A stretch of DNA of 64,000 nucleotides from NCBI GenBank assembly GCA_963969395.1, contig OZ017795.1:25649063-25713062 (forward strand), read 5' to 3'. Origin of the DNA: Pseudoscleropodium purum (taxonomy: Eukaryota > Streptophyta > Bryopsida > Hypnales > Brachytheciaceae). The stretch's first letter is position 1; every line of letters starts with the position of its first letter. The notes beneath the pieces were generated by a model. The model saw only the letters and a list, made by a program, of their open reading frames with translations, did no database searches and was not told the origin of the DNA. The translations under genes were made by a program, and so were the position numbers. This document shows, in pieces, positions 12,704 to 22,827 of the stretch.

Positions 12704-12957
12704 GGATTCTCTTGGATGTTGTGCTATCCAGTTTGTATTAAAAGGTATTGTTGTTGTCACTAGGAAGGGAATCAACCACACCATTGAGAAAAATGTGAAC
12801 TACAATATTATATATCAATTAGCAAATAGGGTTCTCTAGAATGTTGTGCTTTGCAATTTCTCTTGAAGGATATTATTGTTTTCACCGGAAAGGAATCAAC
12901 CATGCTATTGAGAAAAAAATGTGAACTACAACATTACTTGTCAATTGGCAAATAGGA
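12704..12957. repeat. Tandem duplication, period about 124-130 bp
   Basis: Two adjacent units start at about 12704 and 12828. Both contain ATGTTGTGCT, GGAATCAACCA, ATTGAGAAAAA, GTGAACTACAA and a final CAAATAGG. They have diverged at many positions. No coding content is seen. Confidence 0.75.
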
Positions 12958-15259
12958 TTTAATTCTTTTGGAAAGAAGGATGTGTTTATGATTCATTTTG
13001 TATTTTTGTAACAAGCTATGTTTTGGGGGTGGTATTTTTGGACAACCTAAGTTTGGGATTTTCTTTTCTTTTTTAGAACAAGGTAGTGTTTGGATTCATT
13101 TTGGATTTTTATAATAAGATAGCTTTAGGGTTTTTTTCATAACAAGCTAGGATTTAGAATCTTTCAATTTAGTAACAAGTTGGGTCTAGTGCATTCTTTT
13201 TTTATTTATAACAAGTGCATTCTTAATTTGTTATTTTTTGTTACAAGCTTTAACTTTGACAAAAAAAAATCACAAAAAATTGGATGCAACTTTAAAATGT
13301 GTTAATAAACTATCACCTTCAAAGATTTTCAATTTTGAAACTAATTAGCATCAAAATTCTCACAGGTGAAATACCTTGTTGCATAAGTTTGTATTGTAGT
13401 TGTCTGAGCTACATTTTGCTTGGCCACTAGTACATCCAATCCATATTTGGCCTACAAGTGGTAGAGACATGTCGTACTCAATGTGTACTAGGTAGTTCAA
13501 TAGATGATTTGAAGTTGATTTCTCCTTTTTATATGGCTTGCTAAGTCATTTGGTATAGTATAGTACTATAGTTTTTGTATATTGAGTACCCAACATCCAT
13601 TCGTAGTCACAAATTTCTTGCCAAAGCTTGTTATCCTCAAATTTCTTGCAAGCAGTCGGTGTGTAATAATCCCACTTTAATAAGACGTGGTCCAAGGTTA
13701 CTAAATAATGGTTGTACATCATTTTTATAAAAATAAGCTGAAATTTGTTCATGTATGCCATTTAAGAACATCCTAAAGGGGTTAATAGGACAAATCTTTG
13801 GTTAAATTGTAATCAATACTACTAAATTATTTCTAAAATAGGAGATTAAATGTATTGAACATGATTATTTTTCCTCTAATATTGAGTGCAATGTAGCACT
13901 AGTAATTAGATCTATATAATTTAAAAGATAAACTAGCCCATTGTGGCAAAATTAGGAGTTTGCCCACATGTCATTGCTAAATTTTAAAAAATTCCACATA
14001 ATGATAAGTGTGGGGAATAGTGAGAGCAATTGTAATTATATTTTTTTGACAAAGTATGAATGAATTGGCTATGAATTTTTGAATTGTTCAACCCATCATG
14101 GTTCAAAACAGTTTCTAGATTATTGCAAAACCAACAAAATTTGTATCCATAATGCTTGTCATATACACCTAAAGCAATTGATCATAATAATTTCTAATGA
14201 AGAAGGCCTAAAAAAATCACTTCCTACTATGAAATTACATTGAAAAGTTATGAGTTTCTAATGATGTTGCTAATCACTCCAATAATGTCTGATAACACAT
14301 TAATTGTGATCCAAATCTCATTTATTAAAAGAAAACCTACTACGGGATTTTTTGACCGCAATGGACTATTCTACCTTAAATTATCTAAGCATTGTAACTT
14401 GTCTCCAACATAGGCTCATTTGACATGAGTTTTGCAATCACATTCACAAGTACTTTCTCCAAGTAAAAATTATAGCCTTGCATTTTCTCAAGATCTAAAG
14501 TCATCCTCAATGCACTTTAGAATTTGCCACAGATCCCAATTGAAAATAAACTTGTCTAAGGTAGTGTGGGATGTGCTTCCAATAATAAGAATTTCATTTT
14601 CTAATTGTAAACTAGTAAAAAGAGACAAGTTTATTTTCACTTGGAATCTATAGTGTAAAAACTTTTAATTAAGAAGATTCAAGTCTTATAATCTTGAATG
14701 TGTAAAAATTAAACATTTTTTCACTTGAAAAACTATTAGTATACAATTTGTGTAGTGAAAATTTATGAATATTGTTTACACATTCTTGAACTAATCTAAA
14801 GCAAGATTATGTAGTACAGTATTGAATAGTATGCAACAACTTTTTTTTTATAAATCTTTGGTCTTTGCATTTAACATGCTACTTTGGGGTCTTAAAAGCT
14901 ATTTAGTCATCCAAAACCACTACAAGAGCAACTTGTGTGAGTTGAAGCATGTCATAGGTCAAAGGTGTATGTATAAGGGGAGTTTATTACCATGTACATA
15001 TAGATCCCCTATGCATTCAACTTCAAAAATTAACAAAATATTACCCAAGCATAAATAAAAAATTGCTAATAATCTCACTAATTCTAGAAGAACATGACCC
15101 TAACTAATTAGTCAAAATTATCAAATTCCACAATGAATATGAGCATTCTTCATTCTTTGAAACTCATTCCATGCACACAACGTCCATAAGCGGGTTTTAA
15201 ATAATTTGGAGTTTGAACAGAGATTGACAAACCAGATAAAGCGGTCCGTTGGGTTTTCA

Positions 15260-15270
15260 GGGTTTAGGGT
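15260..15270. promoter_or_regulatory. Telo-box-like motif upstream of the SINA-like gene
   Basis: GGGTTTAGGGT lies about 340 bp before the ATG at 15612. It resembles the telo-box (AAACCCTAA on the other strand) common in plant promoters and leaders. A TATA-like ACATATATATTTAG is at about 15520. Both are short motifs and could occur by chance. Confidence 0.3.
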
Positions 15271-15611
15271 CTTGTCTCTTCTGTCTTCACAACTCTGATT
15301 CCACCCAATGCCTCACTCCTGCAGCGACTGTATTGTTGCAGTTTAAACCCATCAGCTCAGTCTGGTCCTGATTCTTTGTTTGCACGTTTGTATAATCCTC
15401 TGCCGAATCCGCTTGTTTAATAGTCACGATGCAATTTAGGTTTACAGGACATACGTTTTGGTGAAGGATCAGGGTTTAAGAAGAGGGTGTGTGAAAGCAT
15501 TCCATGTGTGAAGCCCAAGTACATATATATTTAGTTTTCATGTTTGAATCTGCTGATTCTGGGTTTCATAGGAATTCGGCTTTCAGAGCGTGTGGGTGAT
15601 CACTCTGCGAT

Positions 15612-16770
15612 ATGGCTCTTGCTCAGGTTGAAGCGAATCGACCGGTAACGCGGAGTGGAAAGAGGGCACGGGAAATAGCGCTTACCACTTCGAACGCAGA
15701 GAGGAATGTAAAGCCCAATTGGAACCTAGATCTTGAAATTCTTGAGTGTCCCGTCTGCATGGAGCTTCTCTCTTCGCCGGTGTATCAGGTACCCTCATTC
15801 TGAGTTCAGGAATGCTCAATTTCCTTTCTTGTTTTAGGATGTTGTAATATTCCTAACATTTAAGTAAACCCTAATCCTGAACTCTCTTTCTTTTAAACCA
15901 ATGGAACAATGGATCAGTGACAGAGTTGCCTTGAACGCTAAACTTGGCATTATGCTCCTAGCATTGTTGGAATGTTGATTCACATTCTAGTAGAGTGGAG
16001 GTCACTGAAGTAATTGAGACTTCTTTTTTTATATTTGTTGTAATTTTGGGAGATGCATCGTGGGGTTCACTCAGTGCCAGAATGGTCATCCGATATGTTC
16101 AGCTTGTCATGTGAAGATCACCACCTGCCCTTCCTGCTCAGAGCGACTTGGTAACATTCGATGCTTGTTGGTTGAGAAGATCATAGAGTCCTTGCAAGCG
16201 AGGTGCCTTCATGCTTCCCATGGTTGCAAACAGATATTGAAGTATAACATCAGAGAAGAGCACATCAAGAATTTGTGTGAGTACCGACCTTGTCCGTGCC
16301 CAGCGTTGGAATGCAGACATGAAGGTCCGAAGCAATCATTACCACAACACTTGAGAGACGAGCATGACGTGAAGACATTTTCACTTTTATTGAACAATAC
16401 TTCAACCAGGGGTGAACGTCATGTACGAATGAGACAACGTGGTGCAGTTCGGTTCATCCTGTTTGAAGATGCCAAAGAGAATGTTCAGTTGCTTTTCCAT
16501 CGGGAGACTCTTCACAGCGTTGGAGACGTTTATTTTTGCACTTCTTTTGAGGACCACGTCATAAGTTATGACCTCAGAGTTGATTTTGAAAACGGCATGG
16601 ATTCTTACATGATGATGGCCCATGCGTTAGCAGAAGATATTCGTCAGCGTGAGCATTGGAAGAGAAATTTCCTCCTTATTCCTTGCGATTTTCCCAGTGG
16701 TTGCGATTCATATGTAAAGATGCTTATCTCTTCGCATTATGACAAGAAACAGAATCAGGAGGGAAATTAG
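15612..16770 (+). CDS. SINA-like RING E3 ubiquitin ligase (two exons)
   Basis: Exon 1 is 15612-15788 and exon 2 is 16075-16770, separated by a 286-bp GT-AG intron of phase 0. The product is 290 residues. The RING finger starts with CPVC (residues 47-50), is split by the intron after VYQ, and continues CQNGH, CSAC and CPSC. A SIAH-type zinc finger follows (residues about 95-160: C-L-H-A-S-H-G-C, H-I-K-N-L-C-E-Y-R-P, then C and paired H). The C-terminal half is a divergent TRAF-like substrate-binding fold (DVYFCTSFEDHVISYDL, NFLLIPCDF). SINA-like proteins transfer ubiquitin to bound substrates. The target is unknown. All metal ligands I can check are present, and no stop or frameshift is seen. 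The ATG is the first in frame and follows a GC-richer leader. The intron position is identical in the two other complete SINA-like genes of this window. Confidence 0.9.
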
Positions 16771-19700
16771 TTTGTTATCTTCAGTGAAGTCGTTGAGCGT
16801 GTGAATTAGTGCAACTGCAAGCTCTGATCATTTTGACCGCAAGCTAATTTTTATAGTTTTTTCTTCAGGTCTTAAGGAAACACAAGATGCTTGTGGAGAG
16901 TGATGAAGCTTGATTCTTTCTTTCCTATTTTTTAGGAGTTTTATCAGAGGCAAAGTATGAATCCAGCATATCAGAATATTTTACAAATCGGATCACTCCC
17001 AAGTTTTTAAATCTAAGTAATGCTATGATACCCATATTGTGATACGGTACGAGATGGCATTATTGATAGAAGCCGCATGCAGTAACTTGATATTAACAAG
17101 TAGTTGATTCCAAGGTCTGACTTTCTGCATTTTGATTGTCGGGGGTACATGAAGTAAAAGTGGAAAACTTGCATGCTCTTTACTATTTTTGTCAGGATGA
17201 AAGGCTTACATGAACGTTTTGCTGTTCGCATCACCTGCTGTCGACAATCGACCCACCAGAACTGCTACTTCGTGTGATCGTATGAAAATGGAAATCAGAG
17301 AGTGCCACGTCATATGCAGTGTGAGGGCAAAATTTTAGTTGAAACGCTGTATCAAATTGCCCAAGTTTTGGTTCTACTTGGCAATTATTCCAGTCCTAAG
17401 CAAGTTGCAATCCACGTGGTGAGCTCCTCATTTCTCAGCAATCTTTCGACACCTAGATGCTCAGTGCGTTTTGACGTTTCCGTGCTCTACTCATAGCTGC
17501 ATTTGATTCAGACTTGTGTCAATACCGGTAGTTGCCAATGACTGGGACAATTGTACTGTAATTAGAGCTCCTTGTACAATCACTACAGTAGTGTAAGACT
17601 CCAGTTGAAATGACATTTTGGTTGGTAGATTTTAGATGAAACAATTTTTCCATAATAATTTTCGGGGAAGGTGGGTTTGAGAAATAAATAGTGTAAGTGA
17701 TATATACTTCCTAATTTTACATCCTTCTCTTTCTACAATTTCGTATAGTGTGGAATTGTCAGATTCCAAGAAAATCATAAATCTATTGAAGATAGATTTC
17801 AAGAATTTTAGAAATCTACAATATACATATATTTGAAGGGAATTCTAAAATCAATAAAGTTGATAGATTATGATATCTAGAATCTACATTTACACAGATT
17901 TCACAAATGAAATCTACATAGTTATAAAAATGTCATTCCAATCAATGTTAGAACCACATCTTTAACAACATTTGGATGTCATTACACCATCCTAAAAAGA
18001 GGTTGAAAGGACATGATCCAAATGTTGTTTAGAATGTCATTTCAACTAGGGTTTTGTACTAGTAAATGTAACATAATATTTGTTGAAAGATGTCAAGAGG
18101 CTAATGACAAGGATCATGTGCCCCACCAATTAACCATGGATGACAATTATGAAGTTAGCATGAAAACACACATAATTAAAACCATGAATATGTTGTTGAG
18201 TTTCTAACATGCACAACCAACATGAAATTCTTGGTTTGTGAAGCAATTTTGGTTAGTTCATGTCATTGACAAGTTAGTGCATTATACTCCCAATGTAGAC
18301 ATGTTTTGTAGGTTGTGATCGGCAAAAAAGAGCTTAAAGATGGACTTATATTTAATGCTACAATTCTAAAAATGGTCCTCAATCCTTTAACAGCTTGACA
18401 AATCCTTTTTTGAATTTTTTGCATAGTTTTGCTTGTAACTTTCTATAAAACATAATTTCATCTACTAGGTTATAAAAGAAGCATTTTTTGTGGTTTCAAG
18501 CATTATTTGGAATTAATGGAAAATTATTTACACAAAACATCACCATTAAGCACTTTGTTCATCATCCTAAATATGGACTTTGGATTGTTTAGGGATTAAT
18601 CCTTAAACAATAAGCTAATTCCTTTGGGCTTGGTTTTAAAAGAATCTTTGACAAAAAATGACTTTTAGATTTTAACCTACAAGATCTATTTTAATAGTGA
18701 ATATAGCTTGCTAAGTACTTCATTTAGGTTGCAAAGTTGGCATAGCACTATTCATTGTTTGCTTTGCATGCCTTAATTGCAAAAACTTTGGGTAAACAAC
18801 AAGACCCATATTTTGCTTCAAGGAGATTTTTTTTCACCCCCTTAAGTTTCCAATTGGACAAAAGAGTGTAGTTTAAGGATTAGATATATTCAATAGCAAG
18901 GAGCTATAACAATAGAATTATTGTTTGTTGTTTCTTGTGACTCTTTAGAGATCTCAAACAAATTGAAAGATTCAAACTTGCCTACATGGAGATTTGCAAA
19001 AGGCATCTTAGACCTTCACCAACACAAGATAGTCTATCCTTACAAGGTGTCACTCATTAGGTGACAAGCTTAGGAACTGGAAAAAATAAAATACTAATGC
19101 CAATTCCAAAGATATTAAATTAAGGGTATTACTAGTGTTAGATGGAATATTGGGAGAATGGAATAGCTTGGGCACGGTATGTAGGAAGTTGCCATTTCCC
19201 TACATGAAGTTGGTTGCCCCCTACCATGAACCTAAATATTTGCAATTATTCAACTTTTGGAGTGCTCTTTCCATGCTTCTACTATGCTCTTGTTTAACCA
19301 CCTAACCAAATCAAACTCTTGCCAAAATCATTTCAAATTAGAGGCATGTTGAAGCCTTCAATAGGAGTAGTCACACCTTCTTCACTATTTGAGCAATCTC
19401 CAAAGAAGGTGCACAAGGCAGCTCTACATTGGCTTCCCGTTGAGCTTTCAGAGCAAAATATATTGTCTTTGAGACATTTTCACCATGCTCATTATTTTGC
19501 TTTGGAGGTATATATTAAATGTTGCAAAAATTTCTTCACCCTTGCTTGCCACATTTTTACCTTCATCGTGCAAAATTCATCATCTGCGCATTCTGCAACT
19601 TCATCTTGCGATCCCTATCAAACAAATTTTTTTGATTCTCAACACTCCTCTATGAGACAATAGAAAAGGGTGTCACATCTTCTTCATAATTCCAGGCACC

Positions 19701-19780
19701 TAATTGACTTTTGAGTTTCTCTCCTAAGCTCCTCATTCTTCAGCTAAATTTTGTCTTTGAAGACTGAAGGTATGACTACC
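16771..19780. other. Intergenic, no supported gene
   Basis: About 16.8-17.6 kb is the 3' flank of the SINA-like gene. 17.6-19.8 kb is AT-rich. Open frames such as 19319-19663 have no recognisable domain and no coding signature. Confidence 0.5.
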
Positions 19781-19784
19781 TTTA

Positions 19785-20046
19785 GGGCCGCTTCACACAT
19801 GGGCCGAAGGTTGAGAGTTCGTCGGCCTCCACTAATTAAATTTCAGAAAACCCCAACTTTGGCCTCTTGACCCTTCACACAAGGCGACACAATCCAAAGT
19901 CCATAACCCTCCAAACTCCTACATGGCAATGGTCAAGAGTCCATCAAATTGCCCATTTATTGCCCATTTCTTTGGACTCTCACCCAAAGTTTGGCCATGA
20001 ACTCCCCCGGCCTCTCGACTTGGTCAGCCCATGTGTGAAGTGCCCC
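19785..20046. mobile_element. Tourist-like (PIF/Harbinger) MITE
   Basis: The left end reads GGGCCGCTTCACACATGGGC. The right end, in reverse complement, reads GGGGCACTTCACACATGGGC. The direct repeat TTA flanks both sides (19782-19784 and 20047-20049). Length 262 bp, no coding capacity, and more GC-rich than its surroundings. The 3-bp TTA target duplication and G-rich termini fit the PIF/Harbinger superfamily. Confidence 0.8.
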
Positions 20047-20546
20047 TTATTAAACAGTGACCGTAGGTTGGCATCCAAAGTCGTAAGTTTGGCAAGCCTG
20101 GGCTTCCGCGTTGCATTGGTGACTTGGTGAGGGAACAGTCTGGGACAGTCGACACCGGTCATCTGCGTTCCGGTTGTTACTCCGTCTGACAGTGGGCATG
20201 CTCTCAGTTAGAGTGGCCTGCGCATACCGACGGAGTTTGCAGTTCGTGAGAGCTAATTAGCGCGAATGGCGACACGTGGACTATGTGAGGGCATCGAAAC
20301 AGTGAAGAACAGCCGAATGCAGTTTCAAAAATATCTTTTCGGGTGTGTCTGTTTCCGGGCACATTCTCTTCAATGCTATTGATTTCCCAATTGTCGGTGC
20401 AAGATGCTACAGTAGAGTCTGCACCGACAGTAGTGGCGACTGGCGAGTGGCCGTGTTTGTCAAGCTTTGCCGATCTATATACTTGTCCGACTTGGCTATG
20501 GAGTTCAAGCACTTGCATATCTAGTCTCGTTGTCGCAAGGGCCAGA

Positions 20547-20548
<2 letters not shown>

Positions 20549-20580
<32 letters not shown>
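20549..20580 (+). repeat. (GA)n microsatellite
   Basis: About 16 uninterrupted GA units, in a region that probably forms the leader or promoter of the MLKL-like locus. GA tracts are frequent in plant 5' UTRs. Confidence 0.9.
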
Positions 20581-20585
<5 letters not shown>

Positions 20586-21053
20586 GTGTGTGAGTCTTCT
20601 GATTCTTTGAGGAATCCACTGATTTCAGGTTGCTAGTTGTGGTTTGGTGAAGTTTGGAGTTTCTTTCGAGGGAAAGCAGCCATGGTGGAAGTCTGTTCGA
20701 GTGCTGTGGTTTGACGGGTTGAGCTTTCGCTCCGGTGGCGGGACGTGATGGCCGTCGAAATGCTGAGTCGACAGGCAGTGGCGTGGTGCGAGAAAGGTTG
20801 TCTTCATATCCGCCTTTATTTGATGTTAGTTTTGGTATAATCATGATTTTCTTACAATTCTTTGTCTTCTTGCTTGTTTGAGCTCTAGTCAATCTTGAGA
20901 AGTATGTAGTTCACTCTGGAACGGAGCTCTCTATGTCAGTGTTTACCGAAACAGAGCTTTGGACTATGTTCTTATAAATGCCACGCTCTTCTTGAATCGA
21001 TACTGGTACTTTGTCTTGGACGATGGTTCTTTACTTCACTTTCTTCATTGTTT

Positions 21054-21137
21054 ATTAGGATTAGGCGACCTGAATAGTAGGTCGCCTAATCCTAATGAAG
21101 TTCTTAAGCACATATGTGCGCATATGTGCTTAAGAAC
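21054..21137. repeat. Two abutting perfect hairpins
   Basis: The first hairpin has an 18-bp perfect stem (ATTAGGATTAGGCGACCT, loop 7, 21054-21096). The second has a 17-bp perfect stem (GTTCTTAAGCACATATG, loop 4, 21100-21137). The paralogous unit at about 21783-21820 has only the left arm of the first and the right arm of the second. The inner arms are therefore extra sequence gained as inverted copies. Confidence 0.9.
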
Positions 21138-21161
21138 CTTGAGTATTGCACTTGGAAATTA

Positions 21162-21242
21162 CTCCCTCTCTCTCAAAATAAATCCGTGGTTTCTCGTCGG
21201 GAACTACGGGAGCACCACGGATTTATTTTGAGACGGAGGGAG
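21162..21242. mobile_element. Stowaway-like MITE (Tc1/mariner type), 81 bp
   Basis: Flanked by TA on both sides (21160-21161 and 21243-21244). The left terminus CTCCCTCTCTCTCAAAATAA and the reverse-complemented right terminus CTCCCTCCGTCTCAAAATAA are nearly identical, and the match continues to ATCCGTGGT, so almost the whole element folds back. CTCCCTC termini with TA targets are the Stowaway signature of plant genomes. The paralogous unit B lacks it, so it inserted after the local duplication or was lost from B. Confidence 0.9.
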
Positions 21243-22827
21243 TAGCTTTTAGTCTCTGTGCAACGTTGACAGGAAGTTTATTAGTCGAATTTTCTAGTCG
21301 ACCAGTGTGAGTATCTAGATTTTTTGCAGTGGACACGAACAGATCTAGGTTGGTGCCCACGCTTCTGGATACTGAAGGGTCAGTTCTCCTACAGAAGACT
21401 GAGAATCCTTTACATTTCTGAGCTTGTATTTGTTTGCCATGTGCAATCGCAGGTACTAGGAAGTAATCTCCACAATTGAATGTTAACTCTGGACAGCTGT
21501 TGCACTGTGCGAGAAAGGTTATCCTCGAATCCACCCTGACTTTATGTTAGCTTGGTTGCTATTAGGGTTCTTGCCATCCTCTCTTGGTACTTGCTCTCGT
21601 GCTTGTTGGAACTTTGGGTCAGTTTTAGAATTATGTAGCTCACGAAGAATTAGAGATCTAGGTTAGCATCTTACTGAAATATGACTATTCAGTGAACTAA
21701 TGGACAATGTTTTGTACGTCATGATCGCTACGGGTGCTATGTCCTGGAAGACGCTGCTGTGCTGCACTTCTTCATTGTTCATTAGGACTAGGTGACCTAC
21801 TTTAACCATGTGCTTAAAAATCCTCTGAATGCAGTTATTGCACTTGGAGATGATCTTCCCGTAGATGTAGAATCCTTTGCATTTCTGAGCTTGCTTTTGT
21901 TGGGCACAATCGCAGGTACTGGCAAGTAATCTCTACAAAAATCAACTCCGTGGAGCTCGGAGGAGGAAGTTACCGACACGTCTCCTTATAGGATGTCATC
22001 CCCCGTGCTTGGTATACTTTAGTCCTGTGGCAACCTGTTTGGTTGTATCAGTTGTTGTGTGTAAGCTTGGGAGTAAATTGGTGGATGTGGAGACCTTGTC
22101 GACGGGGTTTGATGTTCTTGATCTTACGTGCTTGTCAATATTCAGCGGAGGTCTAGTTTTGTGGTGATGAACCAGTGCTGTCTGTTTTCATACCTAGTCA
22201 AGCCTTCTTGTTGTTTGTAATGTAGAGGATACTATTTGCGTCACTTTAAGCATTCCAATGTATGAAGGAGCGTGATTTTGAGATATTTACAATTGTGGAA
22301 AGATCTTTGGGGTACGAGAGTCAATTTTGTTGAGATCAATTCTTTTCACACTTTTTGAATTTCTTATGTGACTTCAATATAGGAGGTCGCAGACCAATAT
22401 TAGTGACAGTAGATAACCCATTTCCGTTCAAAGATCAGCGTCCTTGGACAGTAGCCAAGTCATGCTAACAAGGCTCAGTACAGTATGATTGCTAACAAGT
22501 CCAACCAAGCTATGAATAGATGAGTTGCTGTTGGTAAAAAGAGTCAGTATAGGAGTTAGGATTAGATCTCCATCAGTGATAGTATCCATTACCTTGTTAA
22601 TGTGGATTGCTAATGTATTCACAACATGTCCACTAGTCTGATTATATTTACAATCTGTGCACATGTTCACAAAAAATGAAAGTCAAATTTTTTATTTTCA
22701 TTTTTTCTTCTGTTAGTTTGTGTTGGTGACGGCAAGTTCATTATGCAGTCCCGTCTGTCTGCCAGCTTTGAGCAAATCCATTTGAGTTTTGAACTCTGAA
22801 TTTTTGGTGATTGCAGGTGCCGATTTC

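Larger units (their letters stand above)
10081..15250. other. Intergenic, no supported gene
   Basis: 10.6-11.1 kb holds GA-rich runs and three imperfect repeats around GAGGCAACAAGTG (about 10841, 10878 and 10990). 11440-11590 is a copy of a dispersed module also present at 38098-38215 and 43818-43980. 12704-12957 is a local tandem duplication. 13-14.9 kb is AT-rich with no credible frame. Confidence 0.5.
20786..21965. repeat. Local tandem duplication upstream of the MLKL-like locus
   Basis: Unit A starts at 20786 and unit B at 21507, both with GTGCGAGAAAGGTT. Shared landmarks in order are the TTGATGTTAG/TTTATGTTAG region, CTTCATTGTTTATTAGGA against CTTCATTGTTCATTAGGA, TATTGCACTTGGA, and CATTTCTGAGCTTG plus CAATCGCAGGTACT near both ends. 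Unit A is longer because it contains two hairpins (21054-21137) and a Stowaway-like MITE (21162-21242) that unit B lacks. The duplication lies between the GA tract and the first coding exon, so it is probably leader or intron sequence. Confidence 0.8.

Noticed and set aside
19319..19663. 114-codon frame
   Set aside because: No recognisable domain and no splice or promoter context; AT-rich surroundings.
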